A stretch of DNA of 47,073 bases. It comes from an uncultured Prevotellaceae bacterium. GTDB taxonomy: Bacteria > Bacteroidota > Bacteroidia > Bacteroidales > Bacteroidaceae. The notes under the pieces are model-generated. The model saw only the letters and a list, made by a program, of their open reading frames with translations. It was not told where the DNA came from and did no database searches. The stretch is taken from positions 1 through 47,073 of the forward strand of contig CAMADY010000011.1 of assembly GCA_945831805.1 (NCBI GenBank), read 5' to 3'. Below, piece after piece: positions 1-7,679 of the stretch. Every line of letters begins with the position of its first letter. The stretch's first letter is position 1. The translations under genes and the position numbers were made by a program.

Positions 1-51
1 GCCCTCAATGCGGATGGAGTATGCCCAAAATGTGGTTATCGGAAAAAATAA
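1..51 (+). CDS. C-terminal fragment of a zinc-ribbon-like protein (partial)
   Basis: The window opens inside a probable reading frame whose last 16 residues end in CPKCGYRKK followed by TAA at 49-51. A CPxCG knuckle near a C-terminus is typical of zinc-ribbon tails. Only half of a four-cysteine ribbon is visible; the other pair would lie off the window. All three plus frames are open here, so the frame choice rests on the CxxC motif and on the terminator that follows at 115-151. The parent protein cannot be identified. Confidence 0.4.
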   Translation, partial: ALNADGVCPKCGYRKK

Positions 52-114
52 TCCAAGTAAAGCTGCATATAGAATTATTGCTGTCAGGTAAAACTCCAAG
101 AGCATAAAATTCCT

Positions 115-156
115 CCCCGAAGTACCGTAAAAGAGTACTTCGGGGTTTATTTTTTC
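115..156 (+). terminator. Rho-independent terminator
   Basis: A perfect 11-bp stem (CCCCGAAGTAC at 115-125 with GTACTTCGGGG at 135-145) closes a 9-nt loop and is followed by a T-rich tract (146-155). It lies 63 nt after the stop codon of the partial gene at the left edge and would end its transcript. Confidence 0.85.
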
Positions 157-235
157 AAAAGTAAGCCCCCCTAATCGAAAAGACTTGGTTCTGGCGGTGT
201 TTTTTGCCTTTTTTGTCTATGTCCATTTTAGTAGA

Positions 236-267
236 TTCAATCGAGGAAGTGCGACTCCTCGATTGAA
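236..267 (-). terminator. Hairpin after the GH2 gene, possible terminator
   Basis: A perfect 12-bp inverted repeat (236-247 with 256-267, 8-nt loop) sits 17 nt beyond the GH2 stop codon on the minus strand. The stem is strong but there is no good U-tract behind it in the minus direction, so it may act as a 3'-end stabiliser or a weak terminator. Confidence 0.5.
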
Positions 268-284
268 AGAAGTTTCATATTCCC

Positions 285-2951
285 TTACTTCACCGGGATA
301 ACCACCGTTGCCTCGATAGGCTGTGCGGCTGCTGTGGCCTTCTTGCCCTTCTTAGCAGGCTTTGCAGCAGGGAGGACCTGCTTTACCTTCAGTGTGAGGT
401 TACCCTTGGCGGTGGAGCTCTGTACGGTAACGACGAGCTGTCCGTTGAAGAGCTTCATCGTTGGCTCTGTGAAGGTCTCTATGGATGTGGCATCACCGTT
501 GCATGCGCACTTGTACTGTCCGGCACCTTCCACCTCAAAGGCGAGCTGGTCCTGTGCGAGAGGACATGGGTTGCCGTCCTTATCGGTCATCGTTACGGTG
601 ACATAGCAGAGGTCTGTGCCGTCGGCAGTGAGCTGCTTGCGGTCTGCTGAGAGCTGAAGCTTAGCCGGAGTGCCAGCGGTGCGTATTGTCTCTGTCATGG
701 CAGCCTTGCCGTCCTTATCGTATGCAACGACCTTCACCTCACCTGGCTCATAGACGGTGTTCATCCAGCGGAGACGGTAGCGGTCGAGGTTTGGAGCATG
801 TGAGGTATCGCGTGTAGGGTCCCACTTGCTGCCGTTAGGATTCTGTGACTCATCGCCAGCCTTAGGGTTAGGCGTCTGCTGTTTCTTGATGCGTCCCTGG
901 CTCTTGCCGTTGATGAAGAGCTCTGCCTCGTCGTAGTCGGAATAGACCTGAACGGGAACATTCTTGCCTATCATCTCCTTGCCCCATGTCCAGTGTGGCG
1001 CGATGTGCAGCGTATGCTCCTTCTTGTTCCACTGAGAGCGGTAGAGATAGTAGCGGTCCTTTGGAAGACCTGCAAGGTCGCAGATGCCGAAGTATGACGA
1101 ACGGCTTGGCCAGTACTCATCGTATGGCGTTGGCTCACCGAGATAGTCGATGCCGGTCCATACGAACTGTCCTATTGTCCATGGCAGGTCGTCCATGTTC
1201 TCGAAGTCAACGTCAGGGAGGTTGCTCCATGCGCACCACTCGTTGTCGTAGCCGGAGCACTGTCCGTCGCTATATACGCCATGGTTGGTGGTCTTGTAAG
1301 GCAGCTTATAGACACCGCGTGAGCTTACCGTAGAGGCAGTCTCTGAGCCTAGAATAAAGCCCTTGGTGGTCTTCTGCAGCGCCTTCTGGTACTTATGTGT
1401 GCGGTAGTTGAGTCCAACGACATCCATTGCCTCAGCGAAACCGCTTGCGAGAGCGTTGTCAACGCGGTCTATGCCCTGCGTAACAGGACGTGTAGGGTCG
1501 AGCTGATGGCAGAGGTCCTGCAGCTTCTTAGCCCACTGCACGCCAACCTTAGAGTCGCCCTGCTCTGGTATCTCGTTGCCGATGGACCACATGACGATAG
1601 ACGGGTGGTTGCGATGGTTGAGAACGAGGTTGGTGATGTCCTTCTCTGCCCACTCCTTGAAGAAGCGTGCGTAGCCGTTCTTGCACTTAGGATAGATCCA
1701 CATGTCGAAGCTCTCTGCCATCACCATCATGCCGAGGGAGTCGCAGACGTCCATCTGCATCGTGGAAGGCATGTTGTGGGAGGTGCGTATAGCGTCGCAG
1801 CCCATGTCCTTCATGAGCTTCACCTGACGTATGAGAGCCGCCTTGTTGACAGCAGCACCGAGCGGACCGAGGTCGTGGTGGAGGCATACGCCCTGCAGCT
1901 TTCGCGATTCGCCGTTGAGCTGGAAACCGCCATCCTTTGATACGCTGACGGTGCGCACGCCGACCTTCGTCACTACCTCATCGACAATCTGATGGTTGCG
2001 GAAGAGTCGGGTACGTACCTTATATATATAAGGGTTCTCAGGCGACCAGAGATTTGGCTTGCTGAGATTGAGGGTTGTCTTGATGATGCCGTCGGCAGGC
2101 ACGTCGAAGTGTGAGCCCGTCTCGAACCATCCCTGTGCATTGAGTATCTCAACGACGCATGCAAGGTCCTTTGCGCTCTCGGCAGTGACGCCCTGGATGG
2201 CTGTCTCGTATGCTATGTTGGCACGCTTCTCCGCGCGTCCGTGGTTGTCAACACCCTCCTTGAGCTCTACGGTGCGTATGCTCGTAGCCCATGGGTCGAT
2301 GTACTCCTTGCCGGTAACGATGAGGGAGACAGGGCGGTAGAGTCCTGCGCCAGGGTACCAGCGTGAGCTCTCCTCTACGTTCTTGAGGTCAACATCGATG
2401 GTGTTCTCGCCTTCATGGACAAGCGATGTGATGTCGAGACGGAAGGCGTTGTAGCCGTATGCCCAGTAGCCCGCCTTCTTGCCGTTGACGAAGACGGTAG
2501 GCTCCGCCATCGCGCCGTCGAAGTTCAGGATGTAGGTGGCATCGGGAAAGACGGAAACGCCGTCTTTAGCAAGGCTCGCGGATTGTGCAGAGCCGCTGTT
2601 AGCCGAGTTTGTATTAACTGGGGTTGCGGACTTATTACTTATTCCTTTTTCCTTATTAATTATGAACGTAGTGCGGTAGTGTCCTTCGCCGATCCATGGG
2701 AGGGCACCGGAGCGTCCGGACTTCTCTGTAGCCTGCTTCTCGCCGTTCTGGACGATGGCAACCTTCTGGAGGTCCCATTTCTTATCGAAAGGACCGGAGA
2801 TAGCCCAGTCATGAGGCACTTGCACAGTCTGCCACTGCGCCTTATCCTTGGAGAACTGCCACTGCTGGAGGTTTATCTCCTGGCGGTCCGCCATCGCTGT
2901 TGCGGCAAGCATCGCCGCCGCTGCAATCATTAAGTGTCGTAGATGTTTCAT
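285..2951 (-). CDS. Glycoside hydrolase family 2 (beta-galactosidase-like), secreted
   Basis: An 888-residue exported GH2 glycosidase. Residues 1-21 are a signal peptide ending AMA. A jelly-roll sugar-binding domain (about 25-215) is followed by an Ig-like domain (about 220-340), a TIM barrel (about 345-640) and C-terminal Ig-like domains of the DUF4982 / GH2 fifth-domain type. The barrel shows the GH2 landmarks IRTSHNMPS, the acid/base Glu460 in SIGNEIP and the nucleophile Glu537 in ILGSETAS. The likely reaction is retaining exo-hydrolysis of beta-galactosides or related beta-glycosides in the periplasm; the substrate cannot be read from sequence. Residues about 98-133 are a low-complexity insertion rich in Asn, Ser, Ala and Lys in the sugar-binding domain, listed separately. 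The gene ends a long minus-strand run and has no SusC/SusD neighbours, so it is not in a visible polysaccharide utilisation locus. Confidence 0.9.
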   Translation of the reverse strand: MKHLRHLMIAAAAMLAATAMADRQEINLQQWQFSKDKAQWQTVQVPHDWAISGPFDKKWDLQKVAIVQNGEKQATEKSGRSGALPWIGEGHYRTTFIINKEKGISNKSATPVNTNSANSGSAQSASLAKDGVSVFPDATYILNFDGAMAEPTVFVNGKKAGYWAYGYNAFRLDITSLVHEGENTIDVDLKNVEESSRWYPGAGLYRPVSLIVTGKEYIDPWATSIRTVELKEGVDNHGRAEKRANIAYETAIQGVTAESAKDLACVVEILNAQGWFETGSHFDVPADGIIKTTLNLSKPNLWSPENPYIYKVRTRLFRNHQIVDEVVTKVGVRTVSVSKDGGFQLNGESRKLQGVCLHHDLGPLGAAVNKAALIRQVKLMKDMGCDAIRTSHNMPSTMQMDVCDSLGMMVMAESFDMWIYPKCKNGYARFFKEWAEKDITNLVLNHRNHPSIVMWSIGNEIPEQGDSKVGVQWAKKLQDLCHQLDPTRPVTQGIDRVDNALASGFAEAMDVVGLNYRTHKYQKALQKTTKGFILGSETASTVSSRGVYKLPYKTTNHGVYSDGQCSGYDNEWCAWSNLPDVDFENMDDLPWTIGQFVWTGIDYLGEPTPYDEYWPSRSSYFGICDLAGLPKDRYYLYRSQWNKKEHTLHIAPHWTWGKEMIGKNVPVQVYSDYDEAELFINGKSQGRIKKQQTPNPKAGDESQNPNGSKWDPTRDTSHAPNLDRYRLRWMNTVYEPGEVKVVAYDKDGKAAMTETIRTAGTPAKLQLSADRKQLTADGTDLCYVTVTMTDKDGNPCPLAQDQLAFEVEGAGQYKCACNGDATSIETFTEPTMKLFNGQLVVTVQSSTAKGNLTLKVKQVLPAAKPAKKGKKATAAAQPIEATVVIPVK
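2553..2660 (-). repeat. In-frame low-complexity insertion in the GH2 gene
   Basis: About 36 codons interrupt the sugar-binding domain between the strand ending YRTTFII and the one beginning YILNFDG. The upstream part (minus strand) is a run of AATAAGG/AAAAAGG/AATAAGT units ending AGTAATAAGTCCGC. The same 14-mer occurs in frame inside the ctpA-like gene at 45451-45591, and similar tracts lie between genes at 13407-13452 and 38182-38200. Confidence 0.7.
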
Positions 2952-3018
2952 TGTTTATTTAGTTAGCTGGTTATTTTTTTAGGGAGGCATAGGATAGCCT
3001 AGGAAAGCCTGGGGAGTC

Positions 3019-3426
3019 CTATGAAGACCTCGGGAAACCAAGGGGACTATAGGAAACCTTTACTGTTGCTTTTAGGTCCATGTAGCCTTGCGTTGCATCG
3101 CAGATGTTGGCAGCGAGGGTGTAGGCAGTGGCGTCGGCGTTAGGAGTTGCCGATACCTTCAGCGTCACCTCCGGGCATACCGTTGGTGTTGCGATGGCAG
3201 TGAGGCGACAGAGCTTGATGGTGTCGTAACGCAAGGTCTTGCCGAGGAGTTCCTCTGCACACTCCTTGATGGTGACGATGTTGCAAACGCCCGGGCTAAC
3301 AGGATTGCCAGGGAAGTGACCGCGATAGCAGTCGCACTCAGGGAGGAGCTTCAAGGTGAATGACGCTTCGTTGTCGGTCAGCTGTTCCATGCTGACGATA
3401 GAGTAGAATTTATCTTTGAGTAACAT
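3019..3426 (-). CDS. Hotdog-fold 3-hydroxyacyl-ACP dehydratase-like protein with the His motif
   Basis: A 135-residue single-hotdog protein. GHFPGNPVSPGV (His37) is the FabZ/ApeI signature that places the catalytic His on the central helix. In FabZ the partner Glu lies 14 residues after the His; here that position (51) is Val, so the usual dyad is incomplete. ATG 3426 was chosen because it starts right at the hotdog domain; a longer frame from 3570 overlaps the upstream gene and adds non-homologous residues. The upstream neighbour (stop 3513) is a second hotdog protein with the opposite defect. The C-terminal stretch YSPLGFPRSS runs into repeat-like DNA and may not be structural. Likely role: acyl- or polyene-ACP dehydration as one half of a heterodimer (inference). 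Confidence 0.8.
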   Translation of the reverse strand: MLLKDKFYSIVSMEQLTDNEASFTLKLLPECDCYRGHFPGNPVSPGVCNIVTIKECAEELLGKTLRYDTIKLCRLTAIATPTVCPEVTLKVSATPNADATAYTLAANICDATQGYMDLKATVKVSYSPLGFPRSS

Positions 3427-3512
3427 GGTGTTGGGGGTTGGGTGATAGGTGTTTTTGGGGGAGTGGATACGGGGGGAATGGTGGATACAGGGAGAAGATA
3501 ATATGGTCGGAA

Positions 3513-3938
3513 TTATTCCTGTGTGACGAATATCTTCATCTTTGTGTCGGCGATAAGCTCGCCGTTGCACTTTGTGGAACCACTCATGATGGTAATGCCG
3601 TTAACCTCTGCACCGAAGTTTATCTCCGTCTCAAGGATGGAGCCTGCGGAAGGGCGCGCATAGCAGTGGAAGTTCTTTACCTCACCGATATAGCCGACAG
3701 GTGCTGGCTCGTTCTTTATGGCGCAACGGTAGCCGGCGAAGGCAGAAGCGGACTGTGCGATGTGCTCTATTAGTCCTGCCTCGGACATCCTGCCGTCGTC
3801 TTCCATGAAGAAGTTGTCGGGTTCTACACTGAGGGTGGTGTGACATATGTCACCCTCCGCATCAACAAGGTCGTGAACCATGATGATAGGGTTGCGCTGA
3901 GGTATCAGCTGGAGTATTGTTTCTTTGTTGTATAGCAT
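3513..3938 (-). CDS. Hotdog-fold dehydratase-like protein with the Glu motif (ApeP-like)
   Basis: A 141-residue hotdog protein beginning with IPQRNPIIMVHDLV, the N-terminal strand/turn typical of FabZ- and ApeP-like proteins. It keeps EHIAQSASA (Glu58), matching the EAMAQ helix that supplies FabZ's catalytic Glu. The GHFPG loop that should carry the His is absent and replaced by MEDDGRMSEAG. Together with the next gene downstream it could complete one active site. The pair resembles ApeI/ApeP of aryl-polyene and flexirubin-type clusters, but no ketosynthase, acyl carrier protein or ketoreductase is nearby. It lies 92 nt downstream of dprA on the same strand, so co-transcription is possible. 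Confidence 0.78.
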   Translation of the reverse strand: MLYNKETILQLIPQRNPIIMVHDLVDAEGDICHTTLSVEPDNFFMEDDGRMSEAGLIEHIAQSASAFAGYRCAIKNEPAPVGYIGEVKNFHCYARPSAGSILETEINFGAEVNGITIMSGSTKCNGELIADTKMKIFVTQE

Positions 3939-3959
3939 AGTCTTTATTTTGGGTTAGGT

Positions 3960-3978
3960 CTGCGGAAGCACCGCAGGC
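3960..3978. repeat. GCGG-aagca-CCGC palindrome, copy 1
   Basis: An inverted repeat with stem CTGCGG (3960-3965 with 3971-3976) and loop AAGCA lies between dprA and the hotdog gene. It matches the two longer copies at 6966-6986 and 7010-7030, including the following GCAACATGG-like flank. Confidence 0.75.
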
Positions 3979-4030
3979 AACATGGTCGGTTTGAGGGGCT
4001 TAGGGGATACTAGGGGGGAACTGGGGGGGG

Positions 4031-5161
4031 CTAGTTGTTTATGAGGTGGTAGGTGTTGCCGGATAGGGACTTTACCACACCTTTCATCTCCAGGGAGAAT
4101 AGCGTCGCGGTGACTACTGAGATGGGCAGCGAGGTGTTCATAGCGATGACGTTGAGCTGGAGGTCTCCGTTCTTCAATGCATCGACAAGCTGCTGTTCAG
4201 TCGGCGACAGGTCCACGAACATCTGTCGCTCAATGCCTGCTGAGCGTGCCTTGGCAAGCTTCGAGGCATCCTTCCATCCCATGCAACAGATGAGGTCTGA
4301 TGCTGACGTGATGAGCTGCGCCTTGTTGTCGCGGATGAGGCTGTTGCAGCCTTCGCTCATAGGCGACGTTATATTGCCCGGGAGTGCGAAGACATCACGA
4401 CCGTAATCCTGCGCTATGCGTGCCGTGACGAGCCCTCCACCGTGTCCGGCACTCTCCACAACGATGGTGGCATCGGACAATCCTGCAATGATACGGTTGC
4501 GCTGCAGGAAGTTGCGAGCCTCCGGTCTTGTGCCACGGAAATACTCCGTCAGCACCGCACCGTTGCCCAGCACCATACGGTTTGCCTCGTTGCGGTGCAG
4601 CTGCGGATAGAGCGTGTCCTGCCCATGCGCCACGACTCCGATGGTCGGGATATTATTCTGCAACGCCGCACGATGGGCAGTGATGTCAATGCCGTATGCC
4701 AGTCCACTGACAATCATGATGTCGGGACAAAGTGCCGTGAGGTCTTTCACCATCGTTGCGATGAAGTCCTGACCGTAGGGCGTACACTTACGCGTGCCTA
4801 CGATGTCGATGATATGCGGCGCGTTGAGGTCTGCCTTGCCACGAGAGAAGAGGACGAGGGGTGCATCATGGCAGCTGCGCAGTCGCTCCGGATAGTCTGC
4901 ATCGGCGATTGTCAGTATGCGTACGTTGTTCTTCTCACACCACTGCTGCTCTTCCTCAACACGCTTCTCGTAAGCGGAGAGGTCACGCTGCATCACCTCT
5001 ACGAGCTTGTCGGAAGCCTCAGGAACGATCTGCCGTATGTCGCTGCGCTGCTCCAAGACAGCACATGCAGAGCCCGCGGACTCATAGAGTCGCGCAGCAT
5101 CCTGCAAGGACAACGGTCCTGTAGCGAGGAGGGAGAGTATGAGAGATGCGGTCTGTTCCAT
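4031..5161 (-). CDS. dprA: DNA-processing protein DprA (Smf)
   Basis: A 376-residue DprA that binds incoming single-stranded DNA and loads RecA during natural transformation. The central Rossmann-type fold shows VGTRKCTPYG (121-130), VSGLAYGIDI (151-160), TIGVVAHG (173-180) and RNRIIAGLS (221-229), all diagnostic of the family. An N-terminal helix-hairpin-like region (1-75) precedes it, and a C-terminal winged-helix domain (about 310-376, ending LSGNTYHLINN) follows. The start codon is separated by only one base from the stop codon of the upstream helicase gene (stop at 5163-5165), which implies translational coupling. The gene is followed by a run of TAG/C-rich units (about 3990-4033). Confidence 0.95.
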   Translation of the reverse strand: MEQTASLILSLLATGPLSLQDAARLYESAGSACAVLEQRSDIRQIVPEASDKLVEVMQRDLSAYEKRVEEEQQWCEKNNVRILTIADADYPERLRSCHDAPLVLFSRGKADLNAPHIIDIVGTRKCTPYGQDFIATMVKDLTALCPDIMIVSGLAYGIDITAHRAALQNNIPTIGVVAHGQDTLYPQLHRNEANRMVLGNGAVLTEYFRGTRPEARNFLQRNRIIAGLSDATIVVESAGHGGGLVTARIAQDYGRDVFALPGNITSPMSEGCNSLIRDNKAQLITSASDLICCMGWKDASKLAKARSAGIERQMFVDLSPTEQQLVDALKNGDLQLNVIAMNTSLPISVVTATLFSLEMKGVVKSLSGNTYHLINN

Positions 5162-5162
5162 T

Positions 5163-6950
5163 TTACTTCTTCTTAGGGCGGCGGCGTGCCCATCCTTCTT
5201 CTTTCTGTCCGAGCATCTCGAAGAGAGCCTTGCGCTCGTTCATCTGCCGGGATCGATGCTTTGGCATCGGGCGTGCCTTCTTCTCTGAGTCCTCACGGCA
5301 CGTCACCTTCTTGTTGTGGTAGTGGCAACCGTTGAGGGACTTGATGACCTTGCGGACATCCTCTGACGGAACCTCTATGAGGCAGAACGCCGGCATGATG
5401 TCTATGTGGCCTACCTCCTGACGACCCGGTACGTTGCGGTTGATGAACTGCATCACCTCGCCAGGGAAGAAGCGATCGTTACGGCCGAGGTTGATGAAGA
5501 GCTTGGTATAACCCTCCTGCACACCCTCGCGTGGTTTCTTCGTCTTCCAGTTCGTTCCGCCGTCGTCCTTCTTCTTCTTGCCGCCCTTCTCTATCTTCAC
5601 CTCTTCTATCTCCGGTGCGTTGGCGTAGTATTTCAGGAAGTGTCCGAACTCACGGCTGACGACCTTTTTGAGGATTTCCTCCTTATCGACATACTCGAAG
5701 TGTCGGCGTATCTCAAGCATGAACGGCTCTATCTGCTCGTCGATGACGTCGGTCTTCTCTATCTCATCGATGGCACGGAAGAGCTGCTTGGTGCATATAT
5801 CCTGCGGCGTAGGCAGCTTGCCAGCAACGAACTCCTTGCCGATGGTCTTCTCCACATCGCGTACCTTATGGCGTTCACGAGAGTGTATGATGGCTATCGA
5901 CGTGCCCTTCTTTCCTGCACGGCCGGTACGTCCTGAGCGATGGGTGTATGACTCGGTGTCGTCAGGCATGGAGTAGTTGATGACGTGCGTGAGGTCATCG
6001 ACGTCGAGACCGCGCGCTGCCACGTCGGTAGCAACGAGAAGCTGCGTCAGGTGCTGGCGGAACTTCTGCATGGTGAGGTCACGCTGCTGCTGGGAGAGGT
6101 CTCCATGCAGCGACTCTGCATTGTAACCATCGCGTATCAGTTTGTCTGCTATCTCCTGTGTCTCCACCTTCGTGCGGCAGAAGACGATGCCGTAGATGCG
6201 TGGGTAATAGTCAACGATACGCTTTAGGGCGAGGTATTTGTCCTTGGCGTTGACCATATAGTAGATATGGTTGACGTGTTCCGCACCTTCGTTGCGCGAG
6301 CCTACCACTACTTCCTTGTAGTCATGGAGGTAGCTCTTGGCAATCTTCTCTATCTCCTTGCTCATCGTAGCCGAGAAGAGAAGCGTCTGACGCTCTTCCG
6401 GCAGCTGGTCGAAGATAGCGTTGATGCTATCGGTGAAGCCCATGTTGAGCATCTCGTCAGCCTCGTCGAGTACGACGTACTCTACGTTTGAGAGGTCTGC
6501 CTTGCCTCGTTCTATGAGGTCAATGAGGCGTCCCGGTGTTGCTACTATGACCTGTGCGCCGTGCCTCAGCTGGCGTATCTGGTCTATGATGCTCGTTCCG
6601 CCATATACCGCCACGATGTTGATGTGGTTGAGGTACTTCGAGAAGTCGCGGAGGTCGTCGGCAATCTGCAGGCACAACTCTCGTGTAGGAGAGAGGATAA
6701 CTGCGAGAGTAGCCTTGCTGTTGTTGATTTCCTCGCGTCGCTGTGCTACGCGCTGTATCAGTGGGAGACCGAAGGCAGCAGTCTTTCCGGTGCCTGTCTG
6801 CGCGAGCGCTATGAGGTCTTTCTCTCCTTCTGCATCACTGCTGAGGAGTATTGGTGTCACCGCTTCCTGTATAGGCATTGGGTGTTCGAAGCCTAATTCT
6901 TCTATTGCGGTGCGTATTTCTTGGCATACGCCTAATTCTTCAAATGTCAT
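5163..6950 (-). CDS. DEAD-box ATP-dependent RNA helicase (DeaD/CsdA type)
   Basis: A 595-residue RNA helicase. The Q motif region (FEELG...PIQ, 3-28) is followed by Walker A AQTGTGKT (50-57), PTRELCLQ (88-95), VATPGR (136-141), DEAD (162-165), SAT (193-195), and in the second RecA domain VATDVAARGLD and HRSGRTGRAGKKG. Residues about 480-560 form a DbpA-type RNA-binding domain (GRNDRFFPGEVMQFINR...), which points to rRNA or ribosome-assembly substrates, as in DeaD/CsdA. A basic tail (RRRPKKK) follows. It is translated just before dprA with a one-base gap. Two palindromic repeats lie immediately upstream (6966-7030) in its probable leader. Confidence 0.95.
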   Translation of the reverse strand: MTFEELGVCQEIRTAIEELGFEHPMPIQEAVTPILLSSDAEGEKDLIALAQTGTGKTAAFGLPLIQRVAQRREEINNSKATLAVILSPTRELCLQIADDLRDFSKYLNHINIVAVYGGTSIIDQIRQLRHGAQVIVATPGRLIDLIERGKADLSNVEYVVLDEADEMLNMGFTDSINAIFDQLPEERQTLLFSATMSKEIEKIAKSYLHDYKEVVVGSRNEGAEHVNHIYYMVNAKDKYLALKRIVDYYPRIYGIVFCRTKVETQEIADKLIRDGYNAESLHGDLSQQQRDLTMQKFRQHLTQLLVATDVAARGLDVDDLTHVINYSMPDDTESYTHRSGRTGRAGKKGTSIAIIHSRERHKVRDVEKTIGKEFVAGKLPTPQDICTKQLFRAIDEIEKTDVIDEQIEPFMLEIRRHFEYVDKEEILKKVVSREFGHFLKYYANAPEIEEVKIEKGGKKKKDDGGTNWKTKKPREGVQEGYTKLFINLGRNDRFFPGEVMQFINRNVPGRQEVGHIDIMPAFCLIEVPSEDVRKVIKSLNGCHYHNKKVTCREDSEKKARPMPKHRSRQMNERKALFEMLGQKEEGWARRRPKKK

Positions 6951-6965
6951 ATATTCTTTTTGGGA

Positions 6966-7030
6966 GCCTGCGGAAGCACCGCAGGCAACGTGGCTGGTTG
7001 GGTTTGGAGGCCTGCGGAAGCACCGCAGGC
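6966..7030. repeat. Two GCCTGCGG palindromes (copies 2 and 3)
   Basis: Two identical perfect palindromes, stem GCCTGCGG / CCGCAGGC with loop AAGCA, lie at 6966-6986 and 7010-7030, 44 bp apart, between the helicase gene and the DUF1573 gene. Each is followed by the related flanks AACGTGGCTG and AGCATGGCTG. On the minus strand the loop reads TGCTT, the same core found inside the amidohydrolase gene at 15037-15059. Confidence 0.85.
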
Positions 7031-7043
7031 AGCATGGCTGTTG

Positions 7044-7625
7044 TTATTCTTTTGCTCTGTTCCAGAACTCGTCATGATGTCCATGAGGATATTCCTTCGG
7101 GTTTGTCCAGTAGTGGCGCTGATGTTCCTCCGTCTCGCGGAACTCCTCTTCCGGTGATATCTGTTTGTCCTCTGCCCTTTCAACGTCTCCCTTGTGGCGC
7201 TCCTCGTAGTCAGGACTGCCTAAGGCCGGCGGTATAACGTCGAGGTCGAAGGATATCGTAGCGATGCCCTCCGGGTAGATGTTACCGAAGAGGCGTATGC
7301 TGTGCTTCACGAAGCCGCTGTATTTGTCGCTCTGGAACTTGAACTTCATGAGTATCTCCTTGCCAGGAGGTATGATATTGTTGGTCTGCGGATCCTCAAC
7401 AATGCATCCGCACGATGGCTGCACGTCGGTGAGCACGAGCGGTTCGTCACCGATGTTGGCAATGCGATAGCGCATGATGAGGTCCGTTCCCTGCACGAGA
7501 GGGTGATAATGGCGTATGGAGTCCTGTATTATCATCGTGGTAAGGTCCATCTCCTTCGTACAAGAAGGCAGCAGGAGCGACGACAACAGTGCGCAAACCA
7601 GTGTATATAAGCTTATTCTTTTCAT
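7044..7625 (-). CDS. DUF1573-domain lipoprotein
   Basis: A 193-residue lipoprotein when started at ATG 7625. The signal peptide ends in the lipobox LLPSC with Cys22 as the lipidated residue, which favours this start over the in-frame ATG seven codons upstream. Residues about 40-140 match the Bacteroidota DUF1573 family: an Ig-like beta-sandwich with RYRIANIGDEPLVLTDVQPSCGCIV and PPGKE, similar to ASH/OmpL47-type domains. The tail (145-193) is charged and rich in Glu, His and Arg. The function of DUF1573 proteins is unknown. It lies between the DUF4838 gene and the helicase gene on the same strand. Confidence 0.85.
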   Translation of the reverse strand: MKRISLYTLVCALLSSLLLPSCTKEMDLTTMIIQDSIRHYHPLVQGTDLIMRYRIANIGDEPLVLTDVQPSCGCIVEDPQTNNIIPPGKEILMKFKFQSDKYSGFVKHSIRLFGNIYPEGIATISFDLDVIPPALGSPDYEERHKGDVERAEDKQISPEEEFRETEEHQRHYWTNPKEYPHGHHDEFWNRAKE

Positions 7626-7679
7626 TCTTTTCTTGTTTTCATGCACGGGGAATCATGATGCCCTACGTGCAATCCTTGT

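Noticed and set aside
285..2951. Polysaccharide utilisation locus around the GH2 gene
   Set aside because: No SusC, SusD, hybrid two-component or sulfatase gene is present nearby; a lone GH2 gene does not define one.
3427..3570. N-terminal extension of the His-motif hotdog gene to 3570
   Set aside because: It overlaps the upstream hotdog gene and translates a C-rich low-complexity gap; the domain starts at ATG 3426.
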